DNA of 64,000 nt from Manduca sexta (taxonomy: Eukaryota > Arthropoda > Insecta > Lepidoptera > Sphingidae): assembly GCF_014839805.1 (NCBI RefSeq), contig NC_051142.1, positions 18,632,589-18,696,588 on the forward strand, read 5' to 3'. This document shows, in pieces, positions 34,976 to 46,900 of this stretch. Made by a program: the position numbers and the translations under genes. Each line of letters starts with the position of its first letter. The stretch's first letter is position 1. Below the pieces are notes generated by a model. That model searched no databases. It was not told the origin of the DNA and was given only the letters and a program-made list of their open reading frames with translations.

Positions 34976-37900
34976 ATGTACCCAACGGATAATTTGAAAA
35001 ATGGACAATTGAAATTTGTGCAAAAATTAGACCACAACATTATGTTGAAGACTATACAGAATTTGTGCTACAATAAAAATACGAATTTTAACATGACCTC
35101 GCCGTTTTTAGTTGATAACATTCTCCATCAGCAGAAGAATGATTTCCAGAACCAGTACCTGAATCAGCAGCTGGAGAATTACGTCATCCGTCAGAACTAT
35201 TCCAGGGAGAATTCACCAGAAGTAGACGAGACTAAACTGGCCGAAACCGAAGACGAGAACCAATGCGTCGAAGAATCTAAGATCGAGGACGAAGATTCCA
35301 AAAGCCGCGACGATGACTTCACACCAGTTAAAAACGAAAGTTATTTTAACAATGATTTCTATAATCAAGAAGGTAGAAGTGATAAAGACGTTCTTAATAT
35401 ACCGAATTTGGTGAGGAGGTGTCAAATTTGTGGCTTGGACTGTCCTCCGTTCGCCTGCAGGAAGTCCGGGATACGAAGGTTAGAAGAACTCGAGAAGAGG
35501 TTCAATTTGGGAGGGTACCAGGAGAACTCTGGCGATGAGGCGGAGAAGGAGGGAAAGACGTTCAACACGGACGAAATGGTTAGGAATTGTGAGGATTTTA
35601 ATGAGCAAAAGAAGCCTCTTTTGAAGTTCAGCGTCAGCGCCATTTTGGGAGATCGAGAAGACAGTATCGGGAAAAACACTAATATTGGAGGTAAGTTGGG
35701 TTTCTACAAATAAGTATTTTTATTGGATCTTGATGAGAATCTTGAACCGTCGTCTCATAGGCTCGGCATTTATTGCGTCATGGAGGCTCTCACGAGAAAA
35801 GAGCCCACTTAGATGCTTTCTTAAAAATCCACCCCGGCGGATGAAGGAGTCAGTATTTAACATGACAAAGAGCTTTTGGTGGTCTAATGGGAAAATAAAC
35901 ATCATTCCTCATATATTCAGGAATTGAGTTATAGTGGTAGTTTTTCTTTCTTTTAACATGAACATAATGTATAGTTATGACATGTCCTTCTTCAAACGAG
36001 GTTAATTTTTAAAAAAGGTTTTCACGGTAGAACTCACGGTGAACGGTGCAAAGAACACCGCCGGAAGTTATTGTTTTGCCCTTACATTTCGTGTCATCAA
36101 CGAGTTTGTAAAGTTTATTTTTCCTGCCTGTCTGTCTTTTTTTTCCCAAATGTATTTTTCCTTATATTAAGATTTGTTAGGGTTGTTGTTCTCATGGGCA
36201 CTGGTTATCATCATTTAAAGATCTAGGGAAATATAAGAGATATATGCCACAAGATATATGTGACATTTTCCGAAAGGGATACCCGACACAACATGTAGAT
36301 TAGGTACTAATATGCATATAAGCAGTGATAGCCTAGTTGGGTGTAGAACGGACTGCCAAGACGAATGTCCGCAGGTTCAAATCCCAAGGGTACACACCTC
36401 TGACTTTTCTAAAATCATGTGTGTATTCTTTGTGAATTTATCGTTCGCTTTAACGGTGAAGGAAAACATCGTGAGGAAACCTGCACATCTGAGAAGTTCT
36501 CTGTAGGAATTTCAAAAGTGTGTGAAGTCTACCAATCCGCACTAGGCCAGCGTGGTGGACTAAGGCCTAATCCCTCTCAGTAGTAGAGGAGGCCCGTGCC
36601 CAGCAGTGAGCAAGTATATAATACAGGGCTGATATTATTATATGTATATATGCATAAATGCAGTTTGAAAATCTCTCCAATGATATTTAATTTTTATTGG
36701 TGGTAGGTCTCTCGTGTGTGAGAATTCATCTGCGTAGGCACCACCGCAATGCCTATTTCTGCCGCCAAGCAGCAGTGTGTAGTCACTGTTGTGTTCCGGT
36801 TTGAAGGACATTGTAGCCAGTATAACTACTGGATATAATAAGACTGAACATCTCATGTCTCAGGATGGCGAGCGCAGTGGAACACCAAGCAATATTTTGT
36901 AATTCAAGGTGTTGGATGGTGTTTCTGCTGTTTGTTGCCGGTCGGGCAACAAACAGCAGAAACACCATCCAACACCTTGAAGTTGCCCGGTGCCGGGCAA
37001 GGCGGCAAGCTTGTATCATCATTCAAAGCAATAAAAAAAACATAAGTAACGAAGGGGAAGTGAAGGAAGGCGTGATGAACTCAATAACTTACGAACGGAA
37101 TTTCATATGATTTTCACCAAAAGATAGCGTGATTCAAGTGGAAGGTTTCTGTGTATAACTCATTTATGTTTTGTTTGACAGAAAAAAATGTATATGCTCT
37201 TAAAATTAAATTCTTTTTCGGATTTTAATATTTTAGTTTTCTCCCAACGTTTCGAAGACTTTGCAGCCTTCATGGCAGACGAGCAACACCTCAGTCCCCC
37301 CGTGACTACGCGTAAACATAATAAATCATTATGTATATGCTCTGCTACCCGTGCCAAGCTGGAGCAAGTCGCTAGTTATTTATAATTTAAAATATCTAAT
37401 ATTAACATTTAATATGGACAGCCGTCGCGTTTAGCATCTGGAGAGCGACGGGCTTACATATTTAAATGAACTTTAATCAAACATAGTAAGACAGTTTGGT
37501 CTAGCGGAATGTAGACTAAGACATCATAGGTTTTATTGCCAAAATGGGCAAGGCTTGTTTTAAATATGATTATTCCGGCATTATGTGTAGATTAGGTAGC
37601 TACAAAAACTAAACCAAAATAACCACATGCTTCTATACTGCGGTGCTAAACTCAAAAGCGGAATCTCAAAAAAAAAACAAAGTTTAAATTTTTATGTCGT
37701 TAGATAGCTTAAAGAAATACACATCCAATGAAGTTACCTAAATAACGGTATCTTGTTTAGAACTTCTTAAAAAAACTTAAAAGAGTTTCTCTATGTCAGT
37801 TTTACATACAAAACTATATTTACCAAACTTCGATTATCTCGAAATAAGGTTTCCCTGATACACCGCTTTTGCGCTTAGCACGGTAGTATATGCGTGTAAG

Positions 37901-40900
37901 TGTGATATGTCAGCATAATATCGGAGTAAGTACATGCTAATAATTATGTTGCGTCAATTTAACATCGGAGTGGGATAACGGAAATTATAAAAAGTATTTG
38001 AGACAAAAATGGTAAAGGTACCTAGCAGTTTCAATAGCACCACTTTATTCACAAACAATACTGTGAGGCCATGCAAAGGAGGAGGAATGCGAACGGTCGG
38101 CAATTTCATAGTACTTTTTTTTACATTACTTGCTAGATAAAACAATCGTACAGCCAACTAGGTTTGTATCCAAGACGCATTTCTTAAATCGGTAATACTA
38201 AAGAAATAGAAAATATTGGAATTACATATCTAATCGAAAAATCATTCGCTAGATATTCGTCATATATTTTAACGTTGCCATAACGATTGCAGGATGGCAT
38301 CTTGGCTAACAGCCCGTGAAGTGAAGTCGTATCTCAATATTGTCCAATCGCAGCCCTCGTTCTATGTCTACGCACTGCGAAGTGTTTGCGCAAAAAGCAT
38401 TAAATAATAAGACAACTAAAAACTAACAAGCTATATATCATACCATTAAATAAACTATTTTTCAAATTTTATAGAATTTTTATATTATGATTTTCGCCCG
38501 ACGTTTCGAAGACTACAGCCTTCATGGCCATGCGGCGGTAAAAGTTTTATTTAGATGTCTCTCGTTAACTTAAGAAATTATCATGCCATTGCTCTTAACT
38601 AATATTTGGGAATTCGGGTGATATTGGAACAAATATTACGTATCAGAATGTTGTGATAAAAATCGTAATTGATTATTAATATTAATTCTTACATCCCACG
38701 CCCTACGGTATATATTGTTTAAGTGTGGGGTTAAATATATATTTTACTGCGAATGTCGGACTATGTTTATCTCGCTAATAAAACCTTATAAAATTCTTTT
38801 AAATAAGTGTTTTTAAAATGTGTATATGTCCTCCCAAAGTGATGGCTGTAGTGGGCTATAATAATGCATATATTTTGTGACGGAATATACACGTGTGTAA
38901 TTTGCGTCAATGATTGATACAGTGATGTATGCAGCATGGAGACAAATGTGTGATTAGCTAGTATTAGGGGTCTCCGAAAGTCACGTAGTTGATACTTATG
39001 TTTCGAGTCACGTGACATTAAAATTACACGAGGCTATGAAGATTATATCTAATATAATAATCGGTTCAGAAATCCAGTTAGCCTCTTACGATCCCTCTGA
39101 ACAATTGTCCCCAAAATATCTTGTTTGCGACGCTTTTTTCATTTAGTATTTTATACAGTAATACCGTGAGAAGTCAATCCATTTATATTGTAGAAGCTGC
39201 ATCTCTTCCATGCTGAGAATGTAGTTTTTACAATTCAATAACTAAATAAATAAAGGCTATGACAGTGGTAGTAACTACTAAAAACTTTAATTAGATGGTC
39301 ACACAATGCTGCACTCGACATAGAATGAAGATGTTATAACGCCTAGTTATAACTGTCTGTCAAACCAGAATACGTTAATACGTTCATAATTGGAGACTAC
39401 TATTTCACGTTAGAAGCACGAGTGGGTAATCTATTGGTAACTGCGAACAGACTGTCGCTTGTAAAAGACGTAAGTAATGTCGAAATGAAGCTATAACGTC
39501 TCTATAATGTTTCCAACTGGCTGAAACTATCCGCCATCGGCAAAAACAATTCCAATATCGTCCATAATTGGACCGTAACAAAAAATATATTAACAGACAT
39601 CCACATCAATAATAAAATAATAAAATCCACCATGTCGTGAAGAAATGGACATATTAATTCTTGACGGACCGTGGTGTCGCCGTCCCTCTCTGTCTTGCGG
39701 GGTAGCGTACAGCGCCATCTCTGTCCCGCCCCCGCGCTTAAGTGCCTCGCCAGATGTTACCGCTTTTATTGAAAAAGTAGACGCCATGTTGGAGTTAGCT
39801 AGTAGATTAAGATGTAGCGAATAGAGCTTGTTTAAGGGTAACTGTTATGTGCTATTCTATTTTTAATTAAGTTTATTTTGTAATAATAACGGTTATTTTT
39901 TTATGGCGGAGAGTGGATAGTTATTGGTTTATTTTTCTTATTTGACAATACAACCTGATAATTACCGTGGATAGAACGTAGTTGCTAAGAACATAGCAAC
40001 ATCATGCGATTTTTTTAATTAGAAAAGTCTGTATGGTTCTTTGCGTTGCTCTTTTTCTAACAAATGGAACGTTTAGTTTAATAATGCACACTAATTATAA
40101 TGGGTTTACAGTTTTAGATTTTCCTATATTTTCAGTAGATCTATAGATATGAGTGCAGGTACAAGATGAGCCGTTTCCCCTTTTTTATGGAAATAAATGA
40201 AACCCAGCAAAAATATAACAGAACATAAAGACTTCTGAATAGCTAGCAATAAATTCTTTTATTTCAATCATAACCAAATATAAGAATATTTAATGGAAAC
40301 GCTCGCGAGACATTATTTCGACCTAATAAAAGTCTTATGCCATACCTATAAGATCGAAAATCAATTTCAGACAAAAATGAGGTTATGTTAAAACAAACCA
40401 ATTGAAAATGTGCTATAACTTCATTGTATTAAAGTTGGAAATCGTTTCAAACACTTCTAAGGCAAAAAGTGAGGTTATGTTACGAACGTGGCTGCATAAT
40501 AGACGTTTAAATTGAGGGATGAAGGTTGGAAATCGTTTGGGAAGGCTGCCCGAGTACATTAGGACACACTTGCGAACTCAAATACGGGAAGATGGCGGCC
40601 AATGACATGTTAATATGGCTCGGGCGGGCGTTATGCATAATTTTATAAGATTCCAATAGGAATTTTCTTTTATTCTCTGTAACAACTGCTGGTTAGGACG
40701 TGAGTTGATTTCGCGTTGGTTTTCGGAGGAAAATGTTCGAATTTGGACATATACTGTTTGTGAAATGTTCTGAATTCGAAAACGTTTATTATTCTTCAGT
40801 CGTGAAATCTATGAAGAACATACCTGTATATTCATCACTTTTGCATTTCTGTTTATAAAATTACTAGGGGTTGCTCGCGGCTTCGTCCGCGTAAAAGTAT

Positions 40901-43900
40901 TTTCTGAGATAAAAGTCCCTATAGCTTATCCGGGATGAAAGTCCTTGTAGCCTTTCGCCTCGATAATTGCGCTATCCAACATTAAAATATTTTTTCAATT
41001 CGAACCAGTAGTTCCTGAGATTAGTGCGTTCAAATAAACTCTTCAGCTTTATACAGCGGAATAGCTTTTCCTGTTTTAACATATCAATTGGTTTTGTTAT
41101 TCCTTTGAACACTTTGCTTTTATTGCATTTTTACGTTCACACCATAGTATCTATTCGTAGTGGCACACTAACCTGCTCAGTATTAGATTAGTCATCATTC
41201 AGCACATAACCGTGAAGTCATTAACTGAAACGCGACCGCACGCCACGCGAATACCAACGAGCCTGCGGTCTGTTTTGTTACATTTACTGGCAACAATGTG
41301 CCACGTGGAAATGGCTTAAATGTAGACAAGCCGCTTTACGTGGTTATTATCAGTTGTTTGTTTTGTGTATTTGTAAATAGATGATTCGACACTCTAATCT
41401 ATGCGGCTATCAAAGCTGCTCTTTGAATAGAACGCCTCTAACTGCAAAAAGACGATTTCGCCGCTATAGACAGAATAGCTTAGCATTATAACTATTTCTT
41501 CTATATTTATTTTATTCTTGTTGACTTTTAGTATAAATATATGTGTTCTCGAATGCCTTTTTTTTCGATTTGCTCTATTTAGTATAGACATATCAGCGTC
41601 GCGTCCCCGTCCCGCCCTGTCTGGAAACCTTGCTGGTCGAACAGAATTTCCGTTTGATGATAGTCCCAAAGATCTCTCCCGATAGTGGACATTGTACCCG
41701 ATATAGCAATAGGCCTAACAATTAACATAGATCACTATGCGACATAAAACGAGCATAGAGTTCAATGTCGACTAGCTCCGTTGGAACAAAACGCAAGAAT
41801 ATTTTTTATGCATGCCAATGTGACCCTCTGCATTTAATGGTAGTTGGAATGAGGTCCAGATAGAGTTTTGTGGACGAGAGATTTTTATCCCTTGCTAGTC
41901 GTCACAATTATGCCGGCCTGTTTGAAACCTGATATACACTGATCCTGGTACGCGACACTTACGTGGGGCACTATGACGAATTTTAGACCACCAGCTAAAA
42001 AAAGAATTTCGATAATTAGCCAGATTTCTTTTTGGTAAAACCGCGGTAATACCCCGGTCGAGTTATCCCCTTACAATCGATAGGTGGCGACAGTTCGCAC
42101 CGGCGGCGTGAACATAATTTAATAGGTGCCGACGGCCACTGCGTTAAAAACCAATCTGCCATTTTATTGTTTGTACGGTCAGTAAAGGGGATTCGAGAGC
42201 TTTCGATTGGAGACCATTTGGCTTTGTGTTGGTGTCTTTGTCAATATTTACAGTGTCCAACATAAGAGTTAGAGTAAGTATAATGTAGTCCATAACATGT
42301 CCGCGAGATTTGGATAAAAATATATAAGGGATATAATGCAGACTTTTTCACATTGTGTTACTAAATGAAACCATATAGTTACTAAATAATACGTTATAAA
42401 AATTTACTCGAATCGTAGATGTAAAATAAAAAGTGTAATTGAACAAAATAAGTATTAATAATAGGTATTTTTCATTTTACGTGCCCTAATACCACTACTT
42501 CAGTCTAAGAAAATTCATCGCAGCGGCATCATCACACTTTCAATTAGAAATACCCTAACGCACACATCATATTCGTACTAACCTACAAAATGAGAGTAAA
42601 ACTGAAAGTTTTTTGTTGCAAATATTTGTTACTAGCTTTTGCCCGCGGCTCCGCCCGCGTTATAAAGTTTTTCAGGCTAAAGTTTTCCGTTATAAAAGTA
42701 GTAGTTTCCTGGGAGCCTATGTTCTTCCCAGGGTCTCAAACTGTTTCCATACCAAATTTCATCTTAATACGTTGGGTAGTTTTTGAGTTTAACACGTTCA
42801 GGCAGACAGATGCAGCGGGGGACTTTTGTTTTATAATATATATTTTTAGAACTTTTTAAGAGGAACAATCCCGTCATACATCATTGTTGCATAACTTTAA
42901 CCGTTTACGCAGCGCACGCAACGGAAGCTCTCAAAACTAATAATTTTTCCCCGTTTTTGCAACATGTTTCATTACTGCTCCGCTCCTATTGGTCATAGCG
43001 TGATGATATATAGCCTATAGCACTCCGGGATCAAAGGGCTATCCAACACAAAAATATTTTTTCAGTTCAAACCGGTAGTTCCTGAGATTAGCCATTACTG
43101 CTCCGCTCCTATTGGTCATAGCGTGATGATATATAGCCTATAGCGCTCCACAAACAAAGGGCTATCCAACATAAAAAGAATTTTTCAGTTTGGACCGGTA
43201 GTTCCTGAGATTAGCCATTACTGCTCCGCTCCTATTGGGTATAGCGTGATGATATATAGCCTATAGTACTCCACGAACAAAGGGCTATACAACGCAAAAA
43301 TATTTTTTCAGTTTGGACTGGTAGTTCCTGAGATTAGCCATTACTGCTCTACTCCTATTGGGTATAGCGTGATGATATATAGCCTATAGCACTCCACGAA
43401 CAAAGGGCTATCCAACGCAAAAAGAATTTTTCAGTTTGGACCGGTAGTTCCTGAGATTAGCGCGTTCAAACAAACAAACAAACAAACAAACAAATAAACA
43501 AACAAACAAACTCTTCAGCTTTATATAATAGTATAGATTTGTGGATGATTCTTGGCACAATAATAATAGACGGGAAGAAAAGTATGTGGTTTTATTAATT
43601 AACGCAATGTTAAAATATTCTTGTATAAAACAACTTCATTTTAAACACCAATATTTATCATTTAGACAGTTAACTTTGTAAATAGATAATAATGGAGATA
43701 GTATTAAAAATATATGTAAAAAACCGAATTGACAGGCGAGACGACGTAGAAAATGATTTGCGTAGACATATATTATTTTAGGAAGACACTTAGACAAAGC
43801 AGAACCTCTAAAGTCTTTAATTCGAATTAGTGCGCTAAAATATTATCAGCTATAACTTGGTCACTATTTTCGTGTATAATATTTTTTCGTACTTGCAGCA

Positions 43901-46900
43901 AAGGCCACTCTTGTAAATCTAACAAAAAAGCAATTCGAGGGCAATTGTGCAGAAAGATTTTTTTTATCAGGATTAAAACCTTTTTGCTATTAAAACTTAT
44001 TGCTTGGGAATTTTATTATCTATAGCTATTGTTAGATTGTTTTCTCAAGTGTTGAAATATTAAATACGCTGCGTTTAAATGTGTATGTAATTGCGTTTAG
44101 TTATTACAATTATTAGCTACCAGATGTCGTAGAATAGAAACGCTCTATTTATAATTTAGAAGATTTTATTTCACGCAGGTAAGTCATTACATGGAAAATT
44201 TCCGCCTCAATATCATGAGGTTGCTGGCCGGCGTTTAAGAGTGACCTTAATAGGAACGTAATAAAGTCTTTTTTATCATTTTTCATGACAGCCTCAATGT
44301 TAAAGAAAAGGAAAAACTATGATTAAAAATATAAGTAGTTTCAGAGAAAATTAATCTTGAGCATTAAAAAGTCATTTTATAGTTAAAATGATTCTATCTT
44401 TTCAAAAAATATAATGCAGAATTACTTAAATAAATATTTTAAACACCCTTGTCTCTATATATTTTTTAATTGATGATAAAGGTAATATAAATACACAGCC
44501 AGCGTCAAAAAGGTTTTATTTTCTAGTATTTATTTAGAGCAATTAAAGGGCTGATGTAATTAAAATAACAGCCCTCGCGAAGGAAGTTTTCCGAGGTAAC
44601 GCCTCCTCGGAGAGGGTCTAGCCCCTCTTTACCTTAAGCGGTTTATACTCATAACTCCTCCATAATATCTTTGGATTTTTGTTTTTTTTAGGGTAACCGT
44701 GAGGTGTTCGGAAGGAAAGTATTTAGGGATATAAGGTAAATTCGGAAGTTATAAAAATATTCTCCATTGTAATAATGCAGATATCTGAAAATATGCAGTT
44801 TTACTTACTTATAAGATTTTTTACGTAATACTATAAATGTATTACCTATGTATTATAAAAAACTCTTTGCATAACTTATCTTTATGTCTGTAAAAAGATT
44901 TTAACCTTATTAGAGACTTTGGATTACAAAAACAGGAGTGAGTTCTCCGGGATTATAATTAGTGCTCATTATGGCGAAAGACATATAATATAATAGACGA
45001 AAATGAGTTCTGCGAACAGTAGGAGCTGTTATTCTACTGTCTACCCTCTCGGAGATACAAGCGTGAATAACTAGAGTATCAGCAGGGCTTTGATTGTCAA
45101 ATTGAAATAATAAAATAATTAAAAGAAACCAAATCACATCAAATGAAAAACACTGAAACACGCATAAAACGTTTCCTTTGCCTAATCCCCTCTAAATGAA
45201 AATAAACCGGTGTATAGATTTAAATTAATATAAAGCGAGTCAAAAACACGGCTCTCTCTGATTAATGGTATTACAAAGGCGATATATTAGGTACGGTGTG
45301 GGTTTGACAGCGGGGTAGTAAGAAATCGAGCGGCGCGGCGCGGCGCCGGCGACCGGAGCGCGCGGTTCGCCTCTATGAATGAGATTTGACATTATGAAGT
45401 ATTTGTTAGTTGTGTCTATGGAATTCCTAGGCTGAGGTTAAAAACTTTTTTATTATGCTCCGAGTAAAAAAGGATGTATTTTAATTTTTAATTACTTATT
45501 CTGGATGATTTTTTAAAGAGGCGCTGTTGGTGTTTTTCGTTCGGTTAATGTCTTCTACGCATTTTGAATTTTTTGTTAGTTGTGTCTATGGAATTCCAAG
45601 TCCGAGGTTAAAAACTTTTTTATTATTCTCTGAGTAATAAAGGATTAACTTTGATTTGTAATTACTTATTCTGGGTGATTTTTTAAAGAGGCGCTGCTGG
45701 GATTGGTGCGGTCAAAAAGGGCTAATATCTTATGCGTTTCAAAAGGTGATGTCACGTCATCTGTAATAAGGAAATGCGAGAAAGACAATGTAATGATGTG
45801 GTGACGTGTTATCCATCCAAATCTTCTGTTTTTACAGAAAACTCTGTTCAGAAACTTATTCCATGATTGGAATAAAACTATTAACGGAGGACTTTGCAGC
45901 CTCCGCCCCGTGACCATGAGACTGCAGTCTTCGAAACGTTAGAAGAAAATAATAACCACAATAAAATCCGTAAATAGTTTTATTTCAATATGTAACATTC
46001 GCGTAATCATAAGAAATCAGTATTCCATGATTCATAAACACTATCGTTGCGTACAAAAAGTAATATAAACACAGTAATTACACTATTGAAGTCCGCTCCC
46101 GCCTCCAACTCGCGTCACTGGCGACCGATTGAGAACAATCTTCTGGCGCATTGTATTTATAATGGCGTTGTTATAGCATTACTTCGCTTAATACCGTTTA
46201 GCCGATCTCTATTTAACAACAATATATAGATTACATGTTCAGGAAAAGAGCTGTTTTTTATTTTATTATTTAGATCTGCGAATTAGAGAATTTGATTAGG
46301 CACCTTATATCTAGTCTACCTATTATGGCAGTGTTATTTTTTATACGGGCCTATTGGAACTAGATTTACACAGGCTGATTCCGAATTGCGACACTTACGT
46401 GTGCCACTATGGCGGGTTTTAACACCTGGTGTACGGTGGTCGCTATCCAGGTGGATATAAAATATATCCTACCAACCGAAAAAGTATAAGTGAAATAGAC
46501 AGATTTTTAATTTACAGATATTATAGATATATAATGTCTAAGCTGGCCTTCTATTATTGTAAAATCGTTTTACTCATTGACTTCTAATATTATACGACGC
46601 AGGAGTGAAAATTTTGTTTTTTTTTTAATCTTCATTGGTAATAAATACTTGCGACTTGAACTTAAATAGGCTGTGTTGGATTTAAATTATTGTGATAACG
46701 GTGTCAAATTGCATTATTTTCAATAAGTGGAAGTAATAATTCTAAATGTAAATATTAAATTAGCACTTTGTTACAGAATACCGTCAGCCCATGATGGGGA
46801 ACCCGTGGCCGATCGCCAAGCCGATCGCGAGCAGGCCGATACCAGTACAGCATCAGCACCTACAGCATCTTCTGGCGCATTGCCACCACCCTTACTTGGC

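Larger units (their letters stand above)
42900..43538 (-). mobile_element. Helitron-like repeat expanded by a 123-bp tandem array
   Basis: Shares GGGCTATCCAACA, CCGGTAGTTCCTGAGATTAG and TCTTCAGCTTTATA with 40863-41066. Its middle has been amplified into four tandem units (separate entry), followed by a CAAA microsatellite (43466-43511). Confidence 0.6.
35691..46776 (+). other. Dbx intron 1
   Basis: 11.1 kb. Left part is a nest of retroelements (36263-37343). Middle (37400-40800) is AT-rich with MITE and Penelope traces and a GC-richer patch at 39660-39790. Right part holds Helitron-like repeats, the tandem array, a GC-rich island at 45320-45375 and the 170-bp spaced duplication. Confidence 0.7.

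Noticed and set aside
39590..39787. 65-codon minus-strand frame with a GC-rich start
   Set aside because: No homology recognised; probably a GC-richer repeat or regulatory patch in Dbx intron 1.
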